A stretch of 64,000 nucleotides of DNA from Lutispora saccharofermentans (GTDB taxonomy: Bacteria; Bacillota; Clostridia; Lutisporales; Lutisporaceae): contig NZ_JAJEKE010000020.1 in assembly GCF_024363565.1 (NCBI RefSeq), positions 1 to 64,000 on the forward strand, in the 5' to 3' direction. The position numbers and the translations under genes were made by a program. The notes under the pieces are model-generated. The model did not search any database. It saw only the letters and a list, made by a program, of their open reading frames with translations, and had not been told where the DNA came from. Below are positions 16,965-25,641 of the stretch, piece after piece. Each line of letters starts with the position of its first letter. Position 1 is the first letter of the stretch.

Positions 16965-18143
16965 TTATCTCTTAACTATTATTGATGTCCCCTGGCCGCC
17001 TCCAATGCATAAGGTTGCAAGGCCGGTTTTTGCATCCCTCTTTATCATCTCATGGATCAATGTAACAAGTATTCTGGTTCCTGAGCATCCTATGGGATGG
17101 CCTAAAGCTATGGCGCCGCCATTCACATTTGTTTTCTCAGGGTCTAATCCCAAATCCTTTACAACTGACAGGGATTGAGCTGCAAAAGCTTCATTAGCTT
17201 CGACCAGGTCGATATCTTTAATAGTCATCTTAGCTTTAGCCAAAGCCTTCTTTGATGCAGGTACGGGGCCATATCCCATGATCTTAGGATCTACTCCGGC
17301 TGAGGCAAAAGATACTATAGAGACCAGTGGTTTTACGCCTAATTCATCTGCCTTTTCCTTTGACATCAGCACCACTGCTGCAGCACCGTCGTTTATTCCT
17401 GATGCATTGCCCGCAGTGACTGTTCCATCCTTTTTGAATGCTGGTTTAAGCTTTGATAAGCCTTCAATAGTGGAGCCAAAGCGCGGATGCTCATCCGTAT
17501 CCACTACTACCGGATCACCCTTTCGCTGGGGAATTGCTACCGGCACTATTTCATCCTTAAATCTTCCGCTCTTTATGGCTTTTTCTGCCCTTAACTGGCT
17601 CTCCAATGCAAATTTATCTTGTTCTTCTCTTGTGATATTCCATTGCTCTGCAATATTCTCTGCAGTAATTCCCATATGATAATTATTGAAAATATCCGTC
17701 AAGCCGTCATGGACCATATAGTCCACAATCGTGCCGTCACCCATTCTATGCCCCCATCTTGCCTTAGGCATCAGGTATGGCGCCATGCTCATATTTTCGG
17801 TGCCGCCGGCAAGCACTACCTCTGCTTCTCCCAGCATTATTGCTTGAGCAGCTAAGCTCACTGTCTTTAAACCCGAGCCGCAGACCTTATTTATAGTCAT
17901 GGATGGCACTTCTACGGGGATACCTGCCTCAATAGCTACCTGTCTTGCCACATTCTGGCCTAGCCCGGCCTGAAGCACATTGCCGAATATTACCTCATCA
18001 ATCATTTCAGGCTTTACATTTGCCCTGGACATAGCTTCTTTTGCAGCAACCGCGCCAAGAATGATAGGGGAAACCTCCTTAAGACTCCCGCCAAATGTTC
18101 CTATAGGCGTCCTCACAGCACTGACGATAACAACCTCTCTCAT
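16965..18143 (-). CDS. thl: Acetyl-CoA C-acetyltransferase (thiolase)
   Basis: This 392-residue thiolase condenses two acetyl-CoA to acetoacetyl-CoA or runs the reverse cleavage. The nucleophile is Cys88 (NKVCGSGLK), with His349 ([10 protein letters not shown]) and Cys379 (LCIGGGQG) completing the active site. The length and motifs are those of the biosynthetic/degradative short-chain class. It is the first gene of the operon, with AGGAGG before ATG. A sigma-54 promoter lies 85 nt upstream and its activator is encoded next. The operon could degrade acetoacetate-yielding substrates or support butyrate formation. Confidence 0.95.
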   Translation of the reverse strand: MREVVIVSAVRTPIGTFGGSLKEVSPIILGAVAAKEAMSRANVKPEMIDEVIFGNVLQAGLGQNVARQVAIEAGIPVEVPSMTINKVCGSGLKTVSLAAQAIMLGEAEVVLAGGTENMSMAPYLMPKARWGHRMGDGTIVDYMVHDGLTDIFNNYHMGITAENIAEQWNITREEQDKFALESQLRAEKAIKSGRFKDEIVPVAIPQRKGDPVVVDTDEHPRFGSTIEGLSKLKPAFKKDGTVTAGNASGINDGAAAVVLMSKEKADELGVKPLVSIVSFASAGVDPKIMGYGPVPASKKALAKAKMTIKDIDLVEANEAFAAQSLSVVKDLGLDPEKTNVNGGAIALGHPIGCSGTRILVTLIHEMIKRDAKTGLATLCIGGGQGTSIIVKR

Positions 18144-18227
18144 CGATTTTCCTCCTTTTATTTTATAGTGTTATTTCTTGTTTTGCCCCTCCAATATTTG
18201 AAATCAATAATTTCGTAGATTAAATAA

Positions 18228-18243
18228 TGCAAATAGCATACCA
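18228..18243 (-). promoter_or_regulatory. Sigma-54 (-24/-12) promoter of thl-ctfAB
   Basis: The minus strand reads TGGTATG-CTAT-TTGCA. The GG and GC doublets are spaced exactly as in the TGGCACR-N4-TTGCW consensus. It lies 85 nt from the thl start, with the activator gene immediately upstream. Confidence 0.85.
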
Positions 18244-18333
18244 ATTATCAGCTTATAACACGGTTCTCAAAAGCTTGTGTTCCCAACGGTTTGCCTATAG
18301 CATAAAGAGCAGAGATAAATGAAGAATAAAAAA

Positions 18334-18353
18334 GTGTAGAAATATTTCTACAC
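18334..18353. promoter_or_regulatory. Palindromic upstream activator site 1
   Basis: GTGTAGAAATATTTCTACAC is a perfect palindrome about 90 bases upstream of the sigma-54 promoter. It is the likely binding site of the adjacent enhancer-binding protein. Confidence 0.75.
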
Positions 18354-18414
18354 TTTTCCTATTGTTCGAACTCTATTTTTACCATACATGTTAGAGGGGC
18401 ATCACTTTAAGATG

Positions 18415-18434
18415 GTGTAGCAAAATTTCTACAC
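18415..18434. promoter_or_regulatory. Palindromic upstream activator site 2
   Basis: GTGTAGCAAAATTTCTACAC is a second copy of the same palindrome, centred 81 bases from site 1. A further half-site (CTACAC-like) lies near 18459 by the regulator stop codon. Paired sites at this distance fit cooperative oligomer binding. Confidence 0.75.
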
Positions 18435-18469
18435 AAATACTTATTGTATATAATTCGCTACACTAACAT

Positions 18470-20197
18470 TCAAAGTCTATCCGTATTGGGAATGCTTTTA
18501 ACGTTAATGCCGTAATTATCCATCTTTTTATACAAAGCTGTCCTATGTATCCCCAGATACTTAGCCGCATCAGTTCTATTTCCATTCGTCAGCCTCAGCG
18601 CTTCCATTATTGCATTTATCTCCGTTTCCGCTACCTTAGCCTTTAAAAGGCATGCCTTTTCGTTATAATCATCCCCACGGAATCTGTTAGTTATATAATC
18701 AGGCAAGTGTTCAGGATTGATAGTATTGCCGAAAGAAATATTTGCGGCCCTCTCCAGCACATTTCTTAATTCACGCACATTTCCGGGCCAGTCATATAGC
18801 CTTAATACCAGATTCGCCTTATCCGTAATCGTTTTATAAGGAAAACCCATCTTTTGCACCAGTTCATTTAAAATATATTCGGACAATATGCGTATATCAT
18901 CCAATCTATTCCTTAAAGGAGGAATATCTATTTCGACTACATTCAATCTATAAAATAAGTCCTGTCTGAATCGTCCTTCTCTTACTGCTCCCTCCAGATT
19001 TTCATTGGTGGAAGCTATTATTCTTACATCGGCCTTTATCCTGGTATTGCCTCCTATCCTTTCAAATTCTCTCTCCTCCAATACCCTCAAAAGCTTTGAC
19101 TGCATGCTGTATGGCATTGAAGAAATTTCATCTAAAAGGATAGTGCCGCCATTGGCAAGCTCAAATTTGCCCAGCTTGCCCTCTTTTTTTGCCCCCGTAA
19201 AGGCGCCGCCTTCATAGCCAAAAAGCTCTGATTCCAATAACTCATGAGGTATTGCTGCGCAATTTATTCTTATGAAAGGTTCGTATTTCCGCAGGCTTGC
19301 ATTGTGTATGGCATGTGCAAAATATTCTTTGCCTGTCCCGCTCTCGCCCCGAATCATTATAGTAGAGTTCAACTCAGCGGCTTTTCTTGCAATCTCCTTC
19401 AGCTTAAGCATTTTCTCGTTTTGTGTTATTATATCATCAAAAGAATACCGGGCCCGGTACATTTTGCTTATTTCCCCTTTATATTTTCCAACGGTATTCT
19501 CAAGCACCTCCAGCTTTTTTGCCAGGGTCTTGACTTCTTCTATATCCCTGAACAGTACGGTGCCTAAAGCGCCGATGGTCTTTCCATCCTTTATCACGGG
19601 AATCCTGCTGGCTATCATATTGTGGCCTTGTATTCTCTGGATATCGCAGAGTTCTTTTTTCCCGGTCTTTACAACTATATGAAGCCTTGTGTTTTCAATA
19701 ACTTTTTCTACAGGCTTTCCCAATGCATCACGTTCTTTTATTCCCAGCAGCTTTTCATAATTCCATTTAAGTATGCGGCCATCTTCATCGACCAATACCA
19801 TACCTTGATATGCATTATCCAGGATATCCTTCATTACATCCAAACTATGCTTAAGTTCATTGATTTGGGAGATTGAATCTTCTATGTCTTCCCTGTCTTT
19901 GAAAATCAACATGGAGTATTCATATTGCTCAGATGCTTTCATTACCAGCTTCTCGACTTTTATTTTTCTATCCTTGACATATATGTTTCTATCGACATTG
20001 CCGCTGCTGCTTAATATTTCATCAAGGCAATATCCGTCTAATTTCTGAAGAATATTGGGAACTTCTTCTTTCTTTATATCAAATATTTCCATGAATTTAT
20101 TATTGGCAATTATTCTGCTTTCAGAATCAAGGATCAAGATTCCTTCGGATAAACGATCGATAAGGGTACAAATGTTGCTGTAATAATTTCTGCTCAT
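18470..20197 (-). CDS. Sigma-54-dependent activator with two PAS domains
   Basis: This 575-residue enhancer-binding protein has PAS-like sensor domains at about 10-115 and 125-225, and an AAA+ domain with Walker A GESGTGKE, the sigma-54 contact loop GAFTGA, Walker B GTILLDEI and arginine fingers in FRQDLFYRLN. The C-terminal Fis-type helix-turn-helix is NGNRTDAAKYLGIHRTALYKK. It is transcribed in the same direction as thl-ctfAB, 327 nt upstream, and the intervening DNA contains two palindromic sites and a -24/-12 promoter, so thl-ctfAB is its clear target. The signal detected by the PAS domains is unknown. Confidence 0.93.
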   Translation of the reverse strand: MSRNYYSNICTLIDRLSEGILILDSESRIIANNKFMEIFDIKKEEVPNILQKLDGYCLDEILSSSGNVDRNIYVKDRKIKVEKLVMKASEQYEYSMLIFKDREDIEDSISQINELKHSLDVMKDILDNAYQGMVLVDEDGRILKWNYEKLLGIKERDALGKPVEKVIENTRLHIVVKTGKKELCDIQRIQGHNMIASRIPVIKDGKTIGALGTVLFRDIEEVKTLAKKLEVLENTVGKYKGEISKMYRARYSFDDIITQNEKMLKLKEIARKAAELNSTIMIRGESGTGKEYFAHAIHNASLRKYEPFIRINCAAIPHELLESELFGYEGGAFTGAKKEGKLGKFELANGGTILLDEISSMPYSMQSKLLRVLEEREFERIGGNTRIKADVRIIASTNENLEGAVREGRFRQDLFYRLNVVEIDIPPLRNRLDDIRILSEYILNELVQKMGFPYKTITDKANLVLRLYDWPGNVRELRNVLERAANISFGNTINPEHLPDYITNRFRGDDYNEKACLLKAKVAETEINAIMEALRLTNGNRTDAAKYLGIHRTALYKKMDNYGINVKSIPNTDRL

Positions 20198-20322
20198 TTG
20201 TAATCACCTGCCACTTATTTTTACATCTTTTACTTATTATTTTATCATAAAAAAGTTTTTTATGTTTTATTATTTGATGGCTTGATTTTAGCGATAAAAA
20301 TATACTGCAGCCTTTTATTCTC

Positions 20323-20377
20323 TTGACAATTCTGGTTTATAGTTATAAACTCATGATAAGGTTTATAACTATAAACC
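20323..20377 (+). promoter_or_regulatory. Promoter and 17-bp dyad operator of the blaI-type operon
   Basis: A TTGACA at 20323 is followed at suitable spacing by TAAACT/TATAAA inside a perfect inverted repeat, GGTTTATAGTTATAAAC at 20334-20350 and its complement at 20361-20377. The overlap of operator and promoter is what a BlaI/MecI repressor needs for autorepression. Confidence 0.8.
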
Positions 20378-20395
20378 AAGATGGGAGATATATAA

Positions 20396-20758
20396 ATGGA
20401 GAACTTGAAGCTTTGTGAAAGCGACTACCGATTTATGCTGGTGGTATGGGAAAATGAGCCGGTAGCCTCGGGGGATCTTGTAACGCTGTGCGCCGAAAAA
20501 CTTGGATGGAAAAAGCCTACCACTTATACCGTGCTGCGAAAAATGTGTGAGAAAGGACTCCTGAAAAATGAAAATACTATAGTGAGCTCTATCGTTTCCA
20601 AAGAACAGGTGCAGGCTTTTGAAAGCGAAAACTTTGTCGAAAGGGCTTTTGAAGGCTCATTGCCGCAATTTCTCACCTCATTCCTCGGCGGCAAAATCAT
20701 CTCGGAAAAAGAAGCCGACGAACTCAAGCGTCTGATCGACGCACACAGGGAGGAATAA
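20396..20758 (+). CDS. BlaI/MecI family transcriptional repressor
   Basis: This 120-residue winged-helix repressor has the BlaI layout: DYRFMLVVWENEPVASGDLV, then KKPTTYTVLRKMCEKGLL as the recognition helix region, and a C-terminal dimerisation helix. In this family the paired membrane peptidase inactivates the repressor by cleavage. GGGAG lies 8 nt before ATG. It is 2 nt from the M56 gene downstream, so they form one operon under the dyad operator at 20334-20377. No beta-lactamase gene is near, so the operon may control only itself or distant genes. Confidence 0.92.
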   Translation: MENLKLCESDYRFMLVVWENEPVASGDLVTLCAEKLGWKKPTTYTVLRKMCEKGLLKNENTIVSSIVSKEQVQAFESENFVERAFEGSLPQFLTSFLGGKIISEKEADELKRLIDAHREE

Positions 20759-20760
20759 AT

Positions 20761-22755
20761 TTGGAAGCGTTGTTTTTAAAGATATTGAACATGAGTATTA
20801 CGGCAGGTTATGTCATCTTTGCGCTGCTTTTCATCCGATTGCTTCTGAAAGGAGCTCCGAAAAAATATTCTTACCTGCTGTGGTCTGTCGTGCTTTTTCG
20901 CCTGATTTGTCCAGTATCCTTTTCCTCCATATTCAGCATTTTTCAAACGGAGCCCTTTGATATGACCATGGCCCAGAGCGGCGGCGCAGCGGCACTCACA
21001 TATGTTCCTGCGGACATAGGATACATGAATGCTCCGAGGGTGACGGTAGGCATTCCATCTATGAATTCCGTTATCAGTGAAAGTCTGCCGGCGGCTACTC
21101 CATATGCCAGCGTCAATCCTATGCAGATATGGATACTGCTCGGCACGATTCTTTGGTGCATAGGAATCGCCGCACTCCTTGTCTACAACATTGTTACCTA
21201 TATCCGTCTGAAGCACCGTATGGCAACTGCTGTCTGCCTGAAAGGCAATGTCTGTGAATCCGACAAAACCCGTTCGCCCTTCATTCTCGGATTCTTCAAG
21301 CCCTTAATTTATATCCCTTTCGGTTTGGGCCAACAAGAGCGCGGGTACATTATCCAGCATGAAGAAGTTCATCTAAGGAGGAAAGACCACTGGATCAAGT
21401 TGCTGAGTCTGTGCGTACTGGCCGTGCATTGGTTCAATCCCCTTGTCTGGCTTGCTTATGCGTTGATGACTAAAGATATGGAGATGAGCTGCGATGAAAA
21501 GGTGCTGTCAGAGTCCAACGTTAATATTATTCACGAATACAGCATGTCGCTGCTTTCATTCGCTGCAAACCGGCGATTTCCGGCAGCAAGCCCCCTTGCG
21601 TTTGGAGAAGCCGGTGTCAGGGAGCGTATAAAAAACGTTCTGCAGTTTAAAAAGCCGCCAAGGCGGGTAGTCATTTTTGCCGTTATTATATGTATTACAT
21701 CCGTTGCTGCCTGTGCGGCAAACCCGAAGCAGCTCAGAGAGACGAAGGAAAGCAGCGTAAAAGGTCAAATGCAAAGGGAAGGCATAAAGGAAGAACAGCT
21801 TCCATATGGAAATTATGCTTTTGAAAGGCAGATCTATATGAATCCGCTTAGTTCCTTTATTGCTTCCAACGATTATAAGGAATATTATACGCTTGATGAA
21901 AATTCTCTCACTGTTATAGATGAAGCCGGCAGTCAGCGGAAATTTGCAATTGCCTATAAAAAGACCCAGGTGGATGAGCAGGAATTCAAAACTAATTTTC
22001 TTATTGAGGGATTCAACATTCCCGATATTTCTTCTTATAAGGAGTGTTATCAGTTGACAGATGATTCCGGCTCTTCCGGATATCGGATTTACCAGATGGA
22101 TGAAGAATTCTGGCTGGTGCGTCTGCGTAGAGGAGATGCCTCCGATCAGAAAAAGAGCGATTACATCTGGAGTATTTATAAAATTGCAGGCAATTACGGA
22201 GAAACCCCTCTAAAAGCTTCTATCAGCGGGTACCAGAATGGCGTTGGAGAGTTCTTATTGCTGCAGGGAAATTTCCAGTCAGGGTATGATGCCGACACAT
22301 GCTATAACATCACGCCGGAAAATATCAAACAAAAATCCGATTATCAGGTTTTCAAATATAATGCCTCTTCTGCTTCCTTTTTGTTATACGAGGGCAATAT
22401 TCATCCTCTCGGAGAATGGTTCGGCGGACTGGGTGTAACCAGCATGGCCCTTGCCGATCTGGATGGTGATGGGAAGCAGGAATTGTATTTTACCTATTCA
22501 TGGGGGTCCGGCATTCACAGATCCCATGCAGCGTATTTTGACCCGACCGACAAGCAGATCATCAAATTTGAATATATGCATTTGAACGAAGATATGATGA
22601 TTGCAGTGAACAGCGACGGCGAGCCGTCACTTTATACCGCAGTCATATCCGACCTTAAAGATTTTGTAAACTTTGATATTAAGAAAGCGAATTATATTTC
22701 AGATATTGTTTATCAAGATGGTAAAATTTTATTAAGCCAAGCATCAAAAGAATGA
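20761..22755 (+). CDS. M56 (BlaR1-like) membrane metallopeptidase with unusual sensor domain
   Basis: This 664-residue protein has an N-terminal four-helix membrane domain carrying the zinc motif HEEVH (residues 200-204) and the downstream MEMSCDEKVL helix typical of M56 antirepressor peptidases. After a last helix near residue 305 the outside part does not show the penicillin-binding SxxK domain of BlaR1. It ends in a region with ALADLDGDGKQELYF, an FG-GAP/VCBS-like calcium-binding motif. The start is TTG with GGAGG upstream. It probably cleaves the BlaI-type repressor encoded 2 nt upstream in response to an unknown signal. Confidence 0.88.
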   Translation: MEALFLKILNMSITAGYVIFALLFIRLLLKGAPKKYSYLLWSVVLFRLICPVSFSSIFSIFQTEPFDMTMAQSGGAAALTYVPADIGYMNAPRVTVGIPSMNSVISESLPAATPYASVNPMQIWILLGTILWCIGIAALLVYNIVTYIRLKHRMATAVCLKGNVCESDKTRSPFILGFFKPLIYIPFGLGQQERGYIIQHEEVHLRRKDHWIKLLSLCVLAVHWFNPLVWLAYALMTKDMEMSCDEKVLSESNVNIIHEYSMSLLSFAANRRFPAASPLAFGEAGVRERIKNVLQFKKPPRRVVIFAVIICITSVAACAANPKQLRETKESSVKGQMQREGIKEEQLPYGNYAFERQIYMNPLSSFIASNDYKEYYTLDENSLTVIDEAGSQRKFAIAYKKTQVDEQEFKTNFLIEGFNIPDISSYKECYQLTDDSGSSGYRIYQMDEEFWLVRLRRGDASDQKKSDYIWSIYKIAGNYGETPLKASISGYQNGVGEFLLLQGNFQSGYDADTCYNITPENIKQKSDYQVFKYNASSASFLLYEGNIHPLGEWFGGLGVTSMALADLDGDGKQELYFTYSWGSGIHRSHAAYFDPTDKQIIKFEYMHLNEDMMIAVNSDGEPSLYTAVISDLKDFVNFDIKKANYISDIVYQDGKILLSQASKE

Positions 22756-22813
22756 CATGGGCACAATACCGGCAATTACGGTCGGGATTATGCTTTTTTA
22801 CCTGCAAAGAAAA

Positions 22814-22846
22814 GAAGTCACAAATTCATGTGACCTCTTTTTTTTG
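22814..22846 (+). terminator. Intrinsic terminator of the blaI-M56 operon
   Basis: AAGTCACA, a 6-base loop, TGTGACCT and a run of eight T. It lies about 60 nt past the M56 stop. Confidence 0.9.
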
Positions 22847-22884
22847 TTATCGTTTTGGGTATAATTCAATAAGCTGCCCTATAA

Positions 22885-23337
22885 CTATCTTATTTCTATT
22901 TTGTTTTTCTTATTCATGCCGGGCTCCTTCTTGGGGAGTACCATTGACAAAACTCCATTTTCGAATTTTGCAGAGATTTGATCTTCCAATACATTTTCAA
23001 CATAAAAGCTTCTGCAGAAGCTGCCGCTTCTTCTTTCTCTTCTGATGTAATTTTCTTTTTCTTCATTGATTTCTTCATTTCTTTCCACAGATATGGTCAG
23101 CCTGTCATTATTAAGCTCTACATTGATCTCTTCCTTTTTGATCCCTGGCAAATCAGCCTCTACAATGTATTCCTTCTCATTCTCCTTCACATCTACTCTC
23201 ATTTGAGTATCCCCTGCGAAAAATGCAGGCATAAAGGAGTCATTGAAGAAATTGTCAAACAAGCTGTCTATGTTGAAAACATCATTTGGCCTGTTAGCCA
23301 GACCTTTATTTCTTCTGCCATATGGAACTAAAAACAT
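22885..23337 (-). CDS. Small heat-shock protein (Hsp20/alpha-crystallin)
   Basis: This 150-residue ATP-independent chaperone holds unfolding proteins. The alpha-crystallin domain spans about residues 45-140 (MRVDVKENEKEYIVEADLPG, then FENGVLSMVLPK), with a short C-terminal IEIR motif equivalent to the IxI anchor. The ATG at 23337 has GGAGG 8 nt upstream, so the open GTG at 23346 is rejected. A CtsR box overlaps its promoter (23377-23436), showing heat-stress control. Confidence 0.93.
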   Translation of the reverse strand: MFLVPYGRRNKGLANRPNDVFNIDSLFDNFFNDSFMPAFFAGDTQMRVDVKENEKEYIVEADLPGIKKEEINVELNNDRLTISVERNEEINEEKENYIRRERRSGSFCRSFYVENVLEDQISAKFENGVLSMVLPKKEPGMNKKNKIEIR

Positions 23338-23376
23338 ATACAACACCTCCGTGATCTATATTAATTTTGTTTTTAG

Positions 23377-23436
23377 TTTGACTTTGACTTTCTTTGACCT
23401 TTAATTATATTATACAATACTTTTTATATATTTCAA
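23377..23436 (-). promoter_or_regulatory. Sigma-A promoter with CtsR operator for hsp20
   Basis: The minus strand has TTGAAA (23436-23431), 16 bases, then TATAAT (23414-23409). Just downstream is GGTCAAA-GAA-AGTCAAA, one base from the CtsR direct-heptad consensus (A/GGTCAAA-N3-A/GGTCAAA), and a third overlapping GTCAAA. Binding here would block transcription initiation. Confidence 0.85.
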
Positions 23437-23639
23437 TAGCTTAGAGCTATTTTTAGCTCTGATATATGATAATATTTACGTGTTATTCAAATTTATACCT
23501 ATTTTTCTCATTATTTCTCCCTGTTAATAGCAATAGCTATTAATCATATCTGATCGCTAACGTCTTCTTAATATTTGTAACCAAAGCACGGAGCCTGAAT
23601 AAAATGATTATGTATATATATTGCTTGAGGGTGATTTAG

Positions 23640-24965
23640 ATGTTTGAGAATCAAGGAAGTCCATTCAGGAAACTGGTTGCCGGCGTAAATGCGCAGGTGC
23701 CGATAAAAAATGGTGTCATGACTCCTTATATCAATTTCGATAATGCAGCCACCACCCCTCCCTTCATTTCTGTGGTGAACAGAATAATTGATTTTTCACA
23801 ATGGTACTCCTCAATACATAGAGGCACAGGCTATAAATCAAAAGCTTCCTCTGAGATATATGACAGCTCAAGAGAATCAGTTCTCAACTTTGTTGGAGGC
23901 TCCCCTGATAAGGATTGTGTCATCTATGTTAAAAACACTACCGAGGCCATAAACAAACTATCCAATATGTATAAGGATATATACGGCGGAGGTGTCATAT
24001 TATCAACCAGCATGGAGCACCATTCCAATGATCTGCCATGGAGGAATAAATTTCGTGTGGATTATATAAATATAAACAAAGCGGGAAGATTGGATTTGGA
24101 TGATCTGGAGAAAAAGCTGTCATTCTATAGAAAGAGCATCCGCCTGGTAACAATTACCGGAGCATCTAATGTAACAGGGTTTAAAAATCCGATTCATCAT
24201 ATCGCCCGGCTGACTCATAAATATGGTGCAAGAATCCTTGTAGACGGTGCTCAGCTGGTTCCCCACAGCTTCATAGATATGAAGCCCCATTGTTCTCCTG
24301 AGCATATTGATTATTTGGTTTTCTCAGCTCATAAGATGTATGCCCCCTTTGGTATAGGAGTTCTCATAGGTCCTAGAGCAACATTTGAAAAATGTCCTCC
24401 GGATTATAAGGGCGGAGGAACCGTAGATCTTGTCACTCATAATTATGTTAAATGGGCAAAGCTGCCGGACAAAGAAGAAGCAGGCACTCCCAATGTAATG
24501 GGAGTTGCGGCCTTGGTGGAGTCTATAAATATATTGAGCTCGATCGGTATGGGTTATATAGACGAATATGAAAAAAGGCTGACCGAATATGCAGCCAATA
24601 GTCTTTCTAACATTCCTGATATTGAGCTTTATTACGCCGCTGAGAAAAACTTCGATAAAGTATCCATCATACCTTTTAATATAAAAGGCTTGCATCATAG
24701 TCAAACGGCCCGCATCCTTTCTGATGAGGCAGGCATCGGGGTGAGAAGCGGATGCTTCTGTGCTCAGCCCTATGTGCAGAAATTGCTGAATGTCAGCCTT
24801 ATGGAAATAGAAGAAAGAAAAAGAGGCATTTTAAAGAACCACCCCGGTTTCGTAAGGATCAGCTTCGGCATGTATAACACTTTTGATGAGATCGATGTGC
24901 TGGCTCTGATGTTAAAAAAGATTGTAAGCAACAAAGATAGGTATATTAAAGAATATCCTTTGTAA
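23640..24965 (+). CDS. Cysteine-desulfurase-like class V aminotransferase
   Basis: This 441-residue PLP enzyme has the fold I aminotransferase V plan. It contains FDNAATTPP near the N-terminus, TGASNVTGF, the aspartate loop LVDGAQLVPH, the PLP lysine Lys232 in FSAHKMYAPFG, and a C-terminal cysteine loop RSGCFCAQP (Cys372, Cys374) like the persulfide-forming Cys of SufS-type enzymes. It probably takes sulfur from cysteine. The next gene, 48 nt downstream on the same strand, is a DsrE-family sulfur-carrier-like protein, suggesting persulfide hand-off. It is not next to iscU or suf genes, so it is likely a specialised paralogue. Confidence 0.85.
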   Translation: MFENQGSPFRKLVAGVNAQVPIKNGVMTPYINFDNAATTPPFISVVNRIIDFSQWYSSIHRGTGYKSKASSEIYDSSRESVLNFVGGSPDKDCVIYVKNTTEAINKLSNMYKDIYGGGVILSTSMEHHSNDLPWRNKFRVDYININKAGRLDLDDLEKKLSFYRKSIRLVTITGASNVTGFKNPIHHIARLTHKYGARILVDGAQLVPHSFIDMKPHCSPEHIDYLVFSAHKMYAPFGIGVLIGPRATFEKCPPDYKGGGTVDLVTHNYVKWAKLPDKEEAGTPNVMGVAALVESINILSSIGMGYIDEYEKRLTEYAANSLSNIPDIELYYAAEKNFDKVSIIPFNIKGLHHSQTARILSDEAGIGVRSGCFCAQPYVQKLLNVSLMEIEERKRGILKNHPGFVRISFGMYNTFDEIDVLALMLKKIVSNKDRYIKEYPL

Positions 24966-25012
24966 TCATAGGTTAGAATAAACTAATGAAAAAGCTATAG
25001 GGAGGTATTATA

Positions 25013-25489
25013 TTGCCTAAGAAACTTAATATCCTTATGTTCAGCGGAGAGTATGACAAAGCTTTAGCCGCATTGATATTGGCCAATACCGCAAGAGACA
25101 TGGACGTAGATGTAACAATGTTTTTTGCTTTTTGGGGCCTTTGCCTCTTGAGAAGCGATGATAAGATGAATATGGACGGCAAAAGCTTTTATGAGAAGCT
25201 TTTCTCTGTAATGACTCCAAAGGGGCCTGAAGAATTGCCCCTGTCAAAGATGAATTTCAGCGGCATCGGCAAGGCTATGATGCTGGAGATGATGGAAGAT
25301 GGAGAAGCACCGAAGCTTATAGATTTTTTAAACGGTGCCCGCAAAAATGGAGTCAAGTTTTACAGCTGCAAGCTTTCGATGGAGATTATGGGCATCGACA
25401 AGAAGGAGCTGATACCTGAGGTAGAGGTCATGACTGCCCAGCAGTATCTTGAGGATGCGCTGGGAGCAGATATGCAGTTGTTTATATAA
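25013..25489 (+). CDS. DsrE/DsrF-family sulfur-transfer-like protein
   Basis: This 158-residue protein starts with KLNILMFSGEYDKALAALIL, the DsrE/F/DrsH-like Rossmann-type fold. It has a conserved cysteine in FYSCKLSMEIMG that could carry a persulfide, and a hydrophobic FFAFWGL segment. The start is TTG with GGGAGG 7 nt upstream. The family includes TusD/DsrE sulfur relays and peroxiredoxin-like hypothetical proteins often encoded near desulfurases or rhodaneses. Pairing with the upstream desulfurase-like gene supports a sulfur-trafficking role; the acceptor is unknown. Confidence 0.83.
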   Translation: MPKKLNILMFSGEYDKALAALILANTARDMDVDVTMFFAFWGLCLLRSDDKMNMDGKSFYEKLFSVMTPKGPEELPLSKMNFSGIGKAMMLEMMEDGEAPKLIDFLNGARKNGVKFYSCKLSMEIMGIDKKELIPEVEVMTAQQYLEDALGADMQLFI

Positions 25490-25551
25490 GCTTTCGGGTA
25501 AGGCGCTAAATATTCTACACAGCTGCTATTACTGTGAAAGTCCAGCTCCAT

Positions 25552-25625
25552 TGTCATCCTGAAGGCTTTGCCTGAAGGATCTTATTTAAGATTCTTCAGG
25601 CGCTTTGCTCCTTCAGAATGACAGG
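25552..25625. repeat. REP-like palindromic intergenic element (TGTCATCCTGA type)
   Basis: The element starts TGTCATCCTGAAGG and ends CCTTCAGAATGACA, with AAGGATCTTAT and AAGATTCTTCAGG inside, forming a long imperfect hairpin. Related copies lie at 56409-56474 and, in part, 56320-56370 and 62676-62715. It sits between convergent genes, as such elements usually do. Confidence 0.8.
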
Positions 25626-25641
25626 AAATGGTTTCGTTTTT

